Notes under the pieces: generated by a model
What the model saw: only the letters and a program-made list of their open reading frames with translations
Told to the model about the DNA's origin: nothing
Database searches by the model: none
Shown here: positions 34,683-42,998 of the stretch, one piece after another
Numbering within the stretch: the stretch's first letter is position 1
Layout of the letters: each line of letters starts with the position of its first letter
Assembly: GCA_035527755.1 (NCBI GenBank)
Contig: DATKZX010000019.1
Span: forward strand, 1-64,000
Source: Methanomassiliicoccales archaeon
GTDB lineage: Archaea > Thermoplasmatota > Thermoplasmata > Methanomassiliicoccales > UBA472
DNA length: 64,000 nt
Direction: 5' to 3'
Position numbers and translations under genes: made by a program

Positions 34683-35269
34683 AATATTTCCTGTTGAATG
34701 TTCATCGTATGAACCAAAGGCCTAGTCAGTTCCCCGCCTCAGAGAAGCACCGGCTGGTCGACGAAAGCCGCGTTAAAAGACAGCCGGTAGGGATCATCAT
34801 AGAGCGCATGAAGCTATCCCCGAACGAGATCGTGGCAGACCTGGGCGCAGGCGTAGGCTACCTCTCCATTCCCTTGGCCAACGCCGGGGTCAAGGTCATC
34901 GCCCTCGACGTACAGGAGGAGATGCTCGACGCCCTTCGAGAAAGGGATGGCGGTTCGGACAGGATCACATCGGTCAAGGCCGAACTGCCGACGATACCCT
35001 TGCCAGACTCGTCCCTGGACCGCGTGGTCATGCTGAACGTCTTTCACGAGGTGAACGATAAGGGAAAGCTTGCTTCGGAAATAAGACGGGTGCTTAGGTC
35101 TGACGGGCGTCTTACCATCGTTGACTGGCAAGCTAGGCCCACGGAGCATGGACCTCCGTTCCATGAACGCATTCCTATGAACGAGGCCCCTCGATATTTC
35201 CCTGGGTTCAAGGTGAAGAGCGGCTACGACGATGAGAACTACTATCATCTGGAGCTAAGCAAAGAATGA
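34679..35269 (+). CDS. Class I SAM-dependent methyltransferase
   Basis: 196 residues from TTG 34679, which overlaps the ABC-F stop and has GAGG just upstream; ATG 34709 is possible. AdoMet fold: VADLGAGVGYLSIPLANAG (motif I), VIALDVQEEMLDAL (motif II), LDRVVMLNVFHEV, VLRSDGRLTIVDW. Substrate unknown. The arrangement with an ABC-F ATPase hints at ribosome or rRNA modification, which is inference. Confidence 0.85.
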   Translation: MKYFLLNVHRMNQRPSQFPASEKHRLVDESRVKRQPVGIIIERMKLSPNEIVADLGAGVGYLSIPLANAGVKVIALDVQEEMLDALRERDGGSDRITSVKAELPTIPLPDSSLDRVVMLNVFHEVNDKGKLASEIRRVLRSDGRLTIVDWQARPTEHGPPFHERIPMNEAPRYFPGFKVKSGYDDENYYHLELSKE

Positions 35270-35865
35270 ACACCAGGGATAGCTGGGACCGGTTGTACGC
35301 CGGAGACGATCGCCCATGGAAGGGTGAACCGGAGGCTTTCCTGCCCACCGAAGGGTCGGTGCTGGAATTGGGCGTAGGGAATGGCAAAGGATTGAGCGCG
35401 TTCTCGCTGGACGCCGTTCCTATAGGTCTTGACTTCTCCCGGCAGGCTCTGATCTCCTGCCGCCGCTGGCACTCGTTGCCTTTAATACAGGGGAACGTCA
35501 CCGCTCTGCCTTTCAAGGACGGTTCGTTCCCTTTCGTTTCCGCATCCCACGTGCTCGGACACCTTATTCAAGAAGAAAGACGCAAGGCCGCCCAGGAGAT
35601 GGTCCGTGTTATGACCCAAGGGGGGAGCATATACATCAACGTCTTCGGCGAGGGGGACATGCGCTGCGGGAAGGGCACCGAGATAGAGGAGCGCACCTAC
35701 GAAAGAGGGAACGGCATCGTCTGTCATTATTTCCTTCCGGGGGAAATAGGATCGCTATTTCCTGGACTGAAAGTAATTAGGAATTGGGAAAGGTGCGTTC
35801 ACAAACGATATCACGGCCAGGAAGAGGTCAGACAGGAAAGGCGCTACCTCCTTCGTCTAGAGTGA
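35266..35865 (+). CDS. Class I SAM-dependent methyltransferase, TehB-like
   Basis: 199 residues. SWDRLYAGDDRPWKGEP opening, motif I VLELGVGNGKGLSAF, GLDFSRQALISC, LPFKDGSFPFVSASHVLGHL and VMTQGGSIYINVFGEGDM match the small methyltransferases near TehB. ATGA overlap with the preceding methyltransferase. Substrate unknown. Confidence 0.82.
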   Translation: MNTRDSWDRLYAGDDRPWKGEPEAFLPTEGSVLELGVGNGKGLSAFSLDAVPIGLDFSRQALISCRRWHSLPLIQGNVTALPFKDGSFPFVSASHVLGHLIQEERRKAAQEMVRVMTQGGSIYINVFGEGDMRCGKGTEIEERTYERGNGIVCHYFLPGEIGSLFPGLKVIRNWERCVHKRYHGQEEVRQERRYLLRLE

Positions 35866-35907
35866 CGTCGTTCGTTTTATCTACTATTCGAGGCCTGAAG
35901 GTCATTG

Positions 35908-36714
35908 ATGCATCTTTTCGGAATGCCAGCATTGATCGAGCATCAGGAACTGAGGCCGAATCTTGAGCTGTGCCGGGAACTGGGATTGGATTTTCTGGAA
36001 CTCAATATGAACATGCCATACTCCTTCCCTGAGAACCTCGATGCCCGGGTGATGAGAGAGGCGGCGGACGGCGGATTGCGGTTCAGCATGCATCTGCATG
36101 ACGAGCTGGACCTAGGTTCCCTGCACCTATCTGTCAGGCAGGGCCATCTCGCCCGATGTGAGGAGACATTGCTGTGGGCGGCGAAGAACGATGTATGGCT
36201 TCTGAACATGCACCTGAATCCTGGGGTGTACTTCACCCTGCCTGACCGCAAGGTATGGGTCTACGATAGGTATCTGGAGGAGTACAAGGTCGCTCTGAAA
36301 GATTCCATGACGCGCCTATCCTCGATGGCCAGCGATCTGGGGATCAAGATATGCCTGGAGAACACCGGTCATTTCTCGCTGCCGTACATGCGCGAGGCGG
36401 TCGAATCGGTTCTGCCCCTTCCCTCGGTTGGCCTATGCTGGGACATCGGGCACGATGCCCGCTCCGGCCACCTGGAGGAGGGATTCATGATCAAGCACCT
36501 GGATAAGGTGTGGCACATGCACTTTCACGATTATGATGGAAAGAGCGATCACCAACTGCCCTTCACCGGCACCATGGATTGTCCCCGCTACCTGCGTTTG
36601 GCCCGGGAGAACGACATGTCGGTTCTGGTGGAGGTCAAGACAGGGTCCGCGGTGCGCCAAGCCATAGTATCATTGAAAGAACGAGGCTTCATGCCATCAT
36701 CAAGGTCATTGTAA
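35908..36714 (+). CDS. Sugar-phosphate isomerase/endonuclease IV-like TIM barrel
   Basis: 269 residues, xylose isomerase-like TIM barrel. LGLDFLELNMNMPYSFP, FSMHLHDELDLGS, LLNMHLNPGVYF, ICLENTGHFSLP, VGLCWDIGHDARSGH, VWHMHFHDYDGKSDHQLPFTG and LVEVK carry the metal ligands (Glu, Asp/His, His, Glu) usual for this fold. Either an epimerase or a nuclease; no neighbour decides. ATG 35908 preferred over the TTG one codon earlier. Confidence 0.82.
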   Translation: MHLFGMPALIEHQELRPNLELCRELGLDFLELNMNMPYSFPENLDARVMREAADGGLRFSMHLHDELDLGSLHLSVRQGHLARCEETLLWAAKNDVWLLNMHLNPGVYFTLPDRKVWVYDRYLEEYKVALKDSMTRLSSMASDLGIKICLENTGHFSLPYMREAVESVLPLPSVGLCWDIGHDARSGHLEEGFMIKHLDKVWHMHFHDYDGKSDHQLPFTGTMDCPRYLRLARENDMSVLVEVKTGSAVRQAIVSLKERGFMPSSRSL

Positions 36715-36841
36715 TAACTCGATAGGTCATACTTATCATAGAACGATACTGGCTAATAAATATGGGCCAGCTGTTCTTTGGTCATGTTTCTGGTGCAATG
36801 ATTTATAACATCTCAAACACATTGATGCCTAGGTGAATCAC

Positions 36842-37252
36842 ATGGTTGCGATACCCGAGGAAGTAATGAAGGTACTGAACGATGACAAGTCTATCAGGAT
36901 TCTAGCTACGAAGTCCAAGGAAGGCCATGTCCACGCCATACAGGTGGGCAGCCTCAAGGCCGCGTCGCCGGACACCATAATCGTCGGCGCGATCCTAATG
37001 AAGCGCACTGGAACGAACCTGGAGAACATGAAGGCCAACGGGGAGATGGCCTCTATCTTGGCCGGTAGCCAGACGACCTCCTTCGAGATCAAGGCCAAGC
37101 CCAAGGAGTTCATCACATCCGGACCGATATTCGATGGCATGAACGCCGCCCTGGAGAAAATGGGGATGAAGGCAACTGGGGTCTGGTCCCTGCAGGTCGC
37201 CGAGGTGTGGAACCAGAGCGCCAACTACGAGGCCGGAAAGAAGATGGTCTGA
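36842..37252 (+). CDS. Pyridoxamine 5'-phosphate oxidase-like flavoprotein
   Basis: About 136 residues. FMN-binding split-barrel pattern: VLNDDKSIRILATKSKEGHVHAIQVGSL, then IIVGAILMKRTGTNLENMKANGEM and GPIFDGMNAAL. ATG 36842 has AGGTGA five bases upstream; the GTG at 36833 is less likely. Members bind FMN, F420 or heme; the reaction here is unknown. Convergent with hisD, ten bases apart. Confidence 0.8.
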   Translation: MVAIPEEVMKVLNDDKSIRILATKSKEGHVHAIQVGSLKAASPDTIIVGAILMKRTGTNLENMKANGEMASILAGSQTTSFEIKAKPKEFITSGPIFDGMNAALEKMGMKATGVWSLQVAEVWNQSANYEAGKKMV

Positions 37253-37262
37253 TCGGCCGCCC

Positions 37263-38510
37263 TCACTTTTTCAACCTGACGCGCACCGAATCGGCGTGTG
37301 CCGTCAGACCTTCCGTCTCTGCCAATTTGACGGTGGCGGGAGCCAGTTTTTTTAACATTTCCTTGTCAAGGAACTGCACCGATGAGCGTTTCATGAAATG
37401 CAGCACGTCTAGACCTGAGTGTACAGCAGCGTTCCCGGCGGTGGGCAGCACGTGGTCAGTGCCTGTGGTGTAATCGCCGCAGGCCACCGGGGAGTCGTGC
37501 CCTAGGAATATCGCACCGGCGTTGTGCACCAACGGCAGCAGTCTCAGCGGGTCCTTCACCTGCAGAGAAAGGTGCTCCGGAGCCAGCTGGTCGCAGGCCT
37601 CCACTCCCTCTTTCATTCCATCAACCAATATGTAGCCGCTGTTCTTCAGCGAGGATGCCATTATCTCCTGGCGTGGGCTTGTCGCCATCCGGTCCTCCAT
37701 GATCTGCCAGACCTTGCCCGGTAGTTCCGGGACGTTGGTGACCAAGGCGCATGCTGAATGGGGGTCGTGCTCCGCCTGTGCCAATATGTCAGCGGCCACG
37801 TTCTCCGGGCGAGCGCTTTCGTCGGCCAATATGGCTATCTCGCTGGGCCCGGCGGGGAAGTCCATCTCCACTTCCTGACGCAGAAGCACTTTCGCCGCAG
37901 TGACATAGATGTTCCCAGGACCGACGATCTTCTGCACCTTGGGAACTGTCCCCGTCCCCAAGGCCATGGCCGCTATGGCCTGAGCGCCACCGCATTTGAA
38001 TATGCGGTCGGTCCCGGCCAGGTCCAAGGCCACTAAGGTCAAGGGATGCACCGGCGGGGGTGTGCAGGCAACCACGCTTCTGACCCCGGCCACCTTGGCC
38101 GGTACGGCGCACATCAGGGCGGTGCTCGGATAGGAGGCCCTGCCACCAGGTATGTACACCCCTACGGTATCCAGGGGAGAGTATTTCCATCCCAGGGACG
38201 CCCCCTCCTCCTTTGTGAGAGTGATATCGTCAGGTCTCTGTCGGCGGTGATACCGTTCGATACGTTCCTGAGCGAACTTAAGGGCGGAGAGCAGCTCATC
38301 GTCGATCTTACGATAGGCCTCCTCGATCTCCTCCCTGCTGACCTCCAATTCGTTTAATTCCACCTTATCGAATCGAGCCGTCAGTTGTATGACGGAAATG
38401 TCGCCGTCCTCCCGCACTGACCTTATGATGTCATTGACCGCCGGGAAGACCGCGCTCAGATCGGACCGCCCCCGCGCCTTCCACGACTCGATCGACAGTG
38501 GTCGCCACAT
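37263..38510 (-). CDS. hisD: Histidinol dehydrogenase
   Basis: Last step of histidine synthesis: two NAD-dependent oxidations of histidinol with a catalytic zinc. 415 residues. VGVYIPGGRASYPSTALMCAVPAKVAGV, the VGPGNIYVTAAKVLL block, GPSEIAILADESARPENVAADILAQAEHDPHSACALVT with the zinc-linked Glu/His, and the C-terminal DFMKRSSVQ-like FMKRSSVQFL. No other his gene is near. Confidence 0.95.
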   Translation of the reverse strand: MWRPLSIESWKARGRSDLSAVFPAVNDIIRSVREDGDISVIQLTARFDKVELNELEVSREEIEEAYRKIDDELLSALKFAQERIERYHRRQRPDDITLTKEEGASLGWKYSPLDTVGVYIPGGRASYPSTALMCAVPAKVAGVRSVVACTPPPVHPLTLVALDLAGTDRIFKCGGAQAIAAMALGTGTVPKVQKIVGPGNIYVTAAKVLLRQEVEMDFPAGPSEIAILADESARPENVAADILAQAEHDPHSACALVTNVPELPGKVWQIMEDRMATSPRQEIMASSLKNSGYILVDGMKEGVEACDQLAPEHLSLQVKDPLRLLPLVHNAGAIFLGHDSPVACGDYTTGTDHVLPTAGNAAVHSGLDVLHFMKRSSVQFLDKEMLKKLAPATVKLAETEGLTAHADSVRVRLKK

Positions 38511-38545
38511 GAGATGGTGATTAACACCGTCATAAATAAAAATGC

Positions 38546-38929
38546 TTAACCGTAACCGTCCATCTCGTAGCTAGGGCGTTTCCCCGGAGGACAGGATATC
38601 GAATGCCTGATCAGGTCCTTGACGGTGTTACGCAGTACGGTGGCATTGACGTATCCGATGGTACCACCCACCTTCTGGCCCTTGCAGAAGAAGAGAAAGG
38701 TAGGGGTGCCGGTCACATGGTATTTGGTCGCGAGCTTATTGTTATGGTCGGTGTTCACCCTCATGAACATCGTGTCTGCCCCCAGGTCCTTCTTCGCCTT
38801 GACCAGTTCCGGTTCTACGTCCTTGCAAACGGAGCATCCCGGAGACCAGAACTCCAACACGATGAACTTCTTCTCCTTTCGCAATAGGTCGGAGAAGAGT
38901 TCGTCGCTCACGTCCCTGATATCGTTCAT
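38546..38929 (-). CDS. Thioredoxin
   Basis: 127 residues. Thioredoxin fold with active site Cys32-Ser-Val-Cys35 in WSPGCSVCKDVEP, a cis-proline loop VTGTPTFLFF and GYVNATVLRN. The CSVC motif is unusual against CGPC. The C-terminal extension KRPSYEMDGYG contains one more cysteine (SCPPGKRP). GAGGAGGG lies seven bases before the ATG. In operon with the two genes upstream. Confidence 0.88.
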   Translation of the reverse strand: MNDIRDVSDELFSDLLRKEKKFIVLEFWSPGCSVCKDVEPELVKAKKDLGADTMFMRVNTDHNNKLATKYHVTGTPTFLFFCKGQKVGGTIGYVNATVLRNTVKDLIRHSISCPPGKRPSYEMDGYG

Positions 38930-38942
38930 TCATCTTCCCTCC

Positions 38943-39632
38943 TCAGGGAAATAAAGCCTCGGTGACCCAATAACCCTTTTCCTTGCGCTGATCGATGCCG
39001 TTCTTGTAATAACGCGTATCCAATCGAAAGTTGACCTCCAACTCATTGGCCAAGGCCCATTCGTAACTGAACTCCGCCGCTCCGCGTACGTTTAGCTCAA
39101 TGGCGATGAAGAGCATGTCCAACTCATCCTCCGAGGGCATATCCGATTCATCATTTCCTTTGTTCCAGTCGTAACGCAAGGTCTTTTCGACCAGGGGGAA
39201 AAGGTTTCCGCCGGAGCGACGGAACAATCCCTTGAAGATGTCAAAATCAATGGGTGAGGGTTCACGACCCAAGTGCTTCTTCACCTTGAGGAACAGTATC
39301 TCCGATTTGCTTATCTCCTCCAGTACATGCTCCACTCCTTCCTGATGACGCTGCGGGGAGTGGTAACCCTCGATGAACACCTCGGTCATGTGCTCGGTGA
39401 TGCCACGTTCGCATTCCTTCATCAGTTCCATTAGTGATGCTAGTTCGTCCAGCATGATCAGGACCAGGGCGTAGCGCACCCGCCTTCTCCCTAAATATTC
39501 CGGCAATTCCGATATGGCCCTGAATGAGTTTAAGTATCCCAAAAGATGCACGGACATATCAAGCATCTTCAGGTGGGCGGCGTCGATATCTAATCTGAGG
39601 TCCAGGTCTTTACTTTCAATGGCAGTGTTCAT
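38943..39632 (-). CDS. Helical protein, unknown function
   Basis: 229 residues, mostly predicted helix: LKMLDMSVHLLGYLNSFR, RRRVRYALVLIMLDELASLMELMKECERG, then acidic FIAIELNVRGAAEFSYEWALANELEV. No cysteines in the core, no signal and no membrane segment. Not recognised. It is 13 bases from the downstream thioredoxin and 48 from the upstream 86-aa gene, so probably cotranscribed with both. Confidence 0.65.
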   Translation of the reverse strand: MNTAIESKDLDLRLDIDAAHLKMLDMSVHLLGYLNSFRAISELPEYLGRRRVRYALVLIMLDELASLMELMKECERGITEHMTEVFIEGYHSPQRHQEGVEHVLEEISKSEILFLKVKKHLGREPSPIDFDIFKGLFRRSGGNLFPLVEKTLRYDWNKGNDESDMPSEDELDMLFIAIELNVRGAAEFSYEWALANELEVNFRLDTRYYKNGIDQRKEKGYWVTEALFP

Positions 39633-39680
39633 CTGATTTCCCCACAGGTTCCGGTTCTACAAATTATTTGTTTTACTGGT

Positions 39681-39941
39681 TCAACCGAAGCGGCGTTTGA
39701 ACTCTTGAAGTAAGGCTTGCAAGTAATCCTTTTCCATAGAAGGGGGTATGTAATCCTTGCGCTTGACGTGCTCCAGCAGTTCCCCGCCCACGTGTTCTTC
39801 GGGCAGGTCAAGCTCATGAACATCCTTCATGATCCCATCGAGGTCATTTATACCGACCTCCCTGCCTTTCACCATGAGCTTGGGGGTCTCGTCGATCTGA
39901 AAGACATCCAGGCCGGTGTCGCACTTCTTGCAATTGTTCAA
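39681..39941 (-). CDS. Small CxxC protein, unknown function
   Basis: 86 residues. NNCKKCDTGLDVFQIDETPKL starts with a CxxC pair, then KLMVKGREVGINDLDGIMKDVHELDLPEEHV, then a C-terminal helix with PSMEKDYLQALLQEFKRR. TTG 39941 has GGTGAG three bases upstream. Looks like a conserved small protein but no family is recognised. Heads a probable operon with the helical protein and thioredoxin, so a thiol or metal role is possible. Confidence 0.6.
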   Translation of the reverse strand: MNNCKKCDTGLDVFQIDETPKLMVKGREVGINDLDGIMKDVHELDLPEEHVGGELLEHVKRKDYIPPSMEKDYLQALLQEFKRRFG

Positions 39942-39997
39942 CTACTCACCTTATTCACCGTTTGTGCACGACGGATAAAATACTTTGCATGGTCGTT

Positions 39998-40639
39998 TCA
40001 GAGAAGAGGAAGCAGGAAGGCAGCGTCCAGATTGTTCAGGACGTAGTCCACCGCCCCCCTCATTATGAACTCCACGGCGATGGCCGCCAATAGGAGCCCG
40101 ATGATCTTGGAGAATATCTCTATAGCATTGTTGCCCACCTTCTTTGAGATCAGCAGGGAGTTCCTCATGACGCCCCAGGTGATGGCCAGACCGATCACTC
40201 CGGCGATAAGAACTGTAAATTGGCCATATAGGTGCACCAGCAGTATGGCGGTGGTTATCACTCCCGGACCGCTCAGTATGGGGGTGGCTATTATCACCCA
40301 GGCGACACTGGGATTCTCGTTCTTACTCAGGGTCAAGGAGAAAATGATCTCCATGGCCATGAGGAGCAGGACGATGCCGCCGGCGATGCGGAAAGCATCG
40401 GTGGTGATACTGAACATTCCCAGAAGCTCAGTGCCGATGAGGGCGAAGATGACGAACAATATACCAGCCACCAGCACCGCCTTGTTGGCGCTGGACGCCT
40501 GTTCCTGTTCACTCTGACCCTTGGTCATGGATATGAACAACGGTACGGTGGCGAACGGATCGAAAATGAAGAACAGCAAGGTCGTGGAATAGATCAGATC
40601 CTCGATGCCCGACATAATTGAGTGTAGTGGGAAGTTCAA
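39998..40639 (-). CDS. MarC-family membrane protein
   Basis: 213 residues with six transmembrane segments (FFIFDPFATVPLFISM, VAGILFVIFALIGTELL, GIVLLLMAMEIIFSL, VAWVIIATPILSGPGVITTAILLV, AGVIGLAITW, IFSKIIGLLLAAIAVEFIMRG). The PxxxPLF and GPGxI motifs are those of MarC, whose physiological role is unsettled. Translation may start at 40639 or at ATG 40615. Confidence 0.85.
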   Translation of the reverse strand: MNFPLHSIMSGIEDLIYSTTLLFFIFDPFATVPLFISMTKGQSEQEQASSANKAVLVAGILFVIFALIGTELLGMFSITTDAFRIAGGIVLLLMAMEIIFSLTLSKNENPSVAWVIIATPILSGPGVITTAILLVHLYGQFTVLIAGVIGLAITWGVMRNSLLISKKVGNNAIEIFSKIIGLLLAAIAVEFIMRGAVDYVLNNLDAAFLLPLL

Positions 40640-40687
40640 TATCCACTTTTCGCACCTCCTCGATAAATATATGTCCGCCGGGCCCGC

Positions 40688-41206
40688 ATGACTATGGTGA
40701 TGAGGAACGATCCTATTCTCGATCGCCGCAGCATCCGGCGTTACACAACGCAGGATGTGGAAGAAAAGGACGTGAGAATGCTACTGGAGGCTGGTATGGC
40801 CGCTCCTTCAGCCGGGAACGAACGACCGTGGCACTTCGTGGTCGTGCGTGACAGGCGACTGATGCAAGGCATCATGGAGGTGCATCCCTACGCGCAGATG
40901 CTCAAGCAGAGCTCGGTAGCGGTGCTGATCTGCGGCGATCCGACATTGGAGAAATATCCTGGCTTCTGGGTACAGGATTGTTCAGCGGCGGTGGAGAACA
41001 TGCTTATAATGGCCGTAGAGCTCAACCTGGGTGCTGTATGGCTAGGCATATACCCCATCGAGGAGCGCGTGCGCGGTCTGAGGCAGTTGCTAGGATTGCC
41101 GGAGAACGTCATCCCCTTCGCCCTCGTTCCCATAGGACACCCGGACGAAGAGAAGAGACCACTTGACCGCTATGACGAGGAGAGGGTCCATCGAGATGGT
41201 TGGTGA
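40688..41206 (+). CDS. Nitroreductase-family flavoprotein
   Basis: 172 residues. ILDRRSIRRYTTQDVEEKDVRMLLEAGMAAPSAGNERPWHFVVV carries the RRS..R phosphate-binding and AAPSAGN loop of FMN-dependent nitroreductases; DCSAAVENMLIMAVELNLGAVWLGIYP and LVPIGHPDEEKRPLDRYDEERVH follow. The substrate could be a nitro compound, quinone or F420/flavin; not decidable. Divergent from MarC. Confidence 0.9.
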   Translation: MTMVMRNDPILDRRSIRRYTTQDVEEKDVRMLLEAGMAAPSAGNERPWHFVVVRDRRLMQGIMEVHPYAQMLKQSSVAVLICGDPTLEKYPGFWVQDCSAAVENMLIMAVELNLGAVWLGIYPIEERVRGLRQLLGLPENVIPFALVPIGHPDEEKRPLDRYDEERVHRDGW

Positions 41207-41255
41207 CCTCTAATCATATATATTCGTGACCGACCGTATATTAAAGAGGGGTAGC

Positions 41256-41687
41256 ATGAAAAAACTTTGGAGATGTCACGTCTGCAACGACATACACCTG
41301 GGGAACAAGGCCCCTGAAGTGTGTCCTACGTGTGGTGCCAAGAACGCCTTCGTACTGTCAGACATCAACGAGGCGATGGAGATCATTGGAAAGGACCACT
41401 CGATCATCGACACCAAACAGAACGTGGTGACCGCCTGGAAGCAGTTCTCCGACCAGAACCCAACGATACGATTGACGGATAAGACCGACGAGATCGAGCT
41501 ACTATCAAAAGGGGTGCTGGAGAATCATAAGAACAAGGGGCAGCGTTACTGCCCTTGCCGGATCACCACTGGTGACCGACAGATCGACCTCAATCTCATA
41601 TGCCCGTGCAATTTCCTGAAGCAGCCGGTCTTCAAGGAGACGGGGGAATGCTGGTGCGGTCTTTTCATAAAGAGGGATGTTGAATGA
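41256..41687 (+). CDS. Rubredoxin-like plus ferredoxin:thioredoxin reductase catalytic fusion
   Basis: 143 residues. N-terminal rubredoxin-like metal site (Cys7, Cys10, Cys23, Cys26 in WRCHVCND and EVCPTCGAKN). C-terminal FTR catalytic domain: GQRYCPCRITTGDR, LICPCNF and GECWCGLF provide the 4Fe-4S plus redox disulfide cysteines. FTRs reduce thioredoxin-like disulfides with electrons from ferredoxin. ATG 41256 has GAGGGG four bases upstream; the frame starts earlier at 41226. First gene of an overlapping four-gene operon with lipoate ligase. Confidence 0.9.
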   Translation: MKKLWRCHVCNDIHLGNKAPEVCPTCGAKNAFVLSDINEAMEIIGKDHSIIDTKQNVVTAWKQFSDQNPTIRLTDKTDEIELLSKGVLENHKNKGQRYCPCRITTGDRQIDLNLICPCNFLKQPVFKETGECWCGLFIKRDVE

Positions 41688-41968
41688 GCGAAAAGAGATT
41701 GATCTGGTTCCACGGGAAGGAGTGCCCTCATTGCCGCAAGCTTGCGCCGATGGTGGACCAGTTCGAAGCGGAGAGCGGGATCAAGCTGGAGAGGCTCGAG
41801 GTCTGGCATAACGAGGAGAACGCCACCTTAATGCGTTCGTTGGCCGATTCCATCGCCCCGGCCTGCGGAGGCGACCTGGGCGTCCCGGCCTTCTATAATG
41901 AGATAACTGGGAAGGCCATATGCGGCCAGGTGGACATGGGAAAGCTCGTGGCCTGGGCCAAGGGGTGA
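41684..41968 (+). CDS. Glutaredoxin/thioredoxin-like protein
   Basis: 94 residues. Active site Cys14-Pro-His-Cys17 (WFHGKECPHCRKLAPM), cis-Pro loop DLGVPAFYNE, and a second cysteine-containing tail KAICGQVDM. The CPHC motif is like that of DsbA, so the redox potential may be higher than for CGPC. ATGA overlap with the FTR-type gene; likely the FTR substrate or partner. Confidence 0.85.
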   Translation: MSEKRLIWFHGKECPHCRKLAPMVDQFEAESGIKLERLEVWHNEENATLMRSLADSIAPACGGDLGVPAFYNEITGKAICGQVDMGKLVAWAKG

Positions 41969-41973
41969 GGTGT

Positions 41974-42249
41974 TTGGAAAGAAGGGTCAGGGTTCCTGGC
42001 GGAAAGACCTTGGTCCTTGTGGTCGATTGCCAAGGGAAGGAAGTAAAGGACCTTCGACTTAGAGGGGACTTCTTCTTCTATCCAGAAGAAGGGTTGGCCA
42101 AGCTGGAATCATACTTGATGGAAAATTCCGCTTGGAAGATGGAGGATGCGGAGACCGCCATCACCAGCTTCCTGGAGGAGCACGATTATCGAGTGGTGGG
42201 GTTCGCTCCCGGCGACCTTGTGTATCTACTGAGGGGATTAAGATGTTGA
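41974..42249 (+). CDS. lplB: Lipoate-protein ligase, C-terminal subunit
   Basis: 91 residues. RVPGGKTLVLVVDCQGKEVKDLRLRGDFFFYPEEGL is the accessory domain that in Thermoplasma is a separate protein needed for LplA to adenylate lipoate. TTG 41974 has GGTGAG four to five bases upstream; the longer frame is less likely. It overlaps lplA by seven bases. Confidence 0.85.
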   Translation: MERRVRVPGGKTLVLVVDCQGKEVKDLRLRGDFFFYPEEGLAKLESYLMENSAWKMEDAETAITSFLEEHDYRVVGFAPGDLVYLLRGLRC

Positions 42250-42998
42250 GAAAGAGATGGAGAATGCTGCGCTATGAGACGAACACGCCATCCATGAACA
42301 TGGCCTTGGACGAGGCCATCGCGGAAGCGGTCGCTTACAGGGTCGCCGGTCCGACCATACGCTTCTATGGTTGGGACCCGTCAGCCGTCAGCATCGGTCG
42401 CTTCCAGGACCTGGAGGAGGTGGTGGACATGGAGCAGTGTGATCGTCTGGGCGTTCAGGTGGTACGCCGAAGCACCGGCGGAGGCGCGGTATTTCACGAC
42501 AATGGTAAAGAGATAACCTATAGTGTCGTGTGCCCCGAGGACATGATGCCCAAGGACATCAATGAGGCCTATCGTGAGATAGGCGGTTGGTTGGTCAATG
42601 CCCTCAAGCTGATCGGCATCGATGCGTCCTTCGAGCCAATAAACGATGTCCTGGTCAACGGAAAGAAGATCAGTGGCAGCGCCCAATCAAGACGTCAGGG
42701 CATATTCTCGCAGCACGGGACACTGCTTTACGATATCGATCGGGTAAGAATGTTCTCAGTGCTGAAGGTCCTCCCGGAAAAACTGGACGCGCACGGGATC
42801 GCTGATTCTACCGAGAGGGTCACCAGCGTTCGTGAGCAGAAGAAGGTTCCATGGGACTACGTCATCGCCGCCATGGCCAACGCCTTCATCATCAACAAAC
42901 AGTGGTACGTGGGCGATCTGACAACGGACGAGATGGCCCGGGCGGAGCTGATCGCCCGGGAACGTTTCGGAAATGAAGATTGGACGTATGGCCGTTAG
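42243..42998 (+). CDS. lplA: Lipoate-protein ligase, catalytic subunit
   Basis: About 252 residues. Attaches lipoate to the E2 lysine via lipoyl-AMP. RRSTGGGAVFHDNGKEITYSV (ATP/lipoate loop) and NDVLVNGKKISGSAQSRRQG with the catalytic lysine are visible. ATG 42243 follows GAGGGG by five bases; the frame from 42132 shadows lplB. Ends four bases over the E2 stop, convergent with the E1/E2 operon. Confidence 0.93.
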   Translation: MLRKRWRMLRYETNTPSMNMALDEAIAEAVAYRVAGPTIRFYGWDPSAVSIGRFQDLEEVVDMEQCDRLGVQVVRRSTGGGAVFHDNGKEITYSVVCPEDMMPKDINEAYREIGGWLVNALKLIGIDASFEPINDVLVNGKKISGSAQSRRQGIFSQHGTLLYDIDRVRMFSVLKVLPEKLDAHGIADSTERVTSVREQKKVPWDYVIAAMANAFIINKQWYVGDLTTDEMARAELIARERFGNEDWTYGR

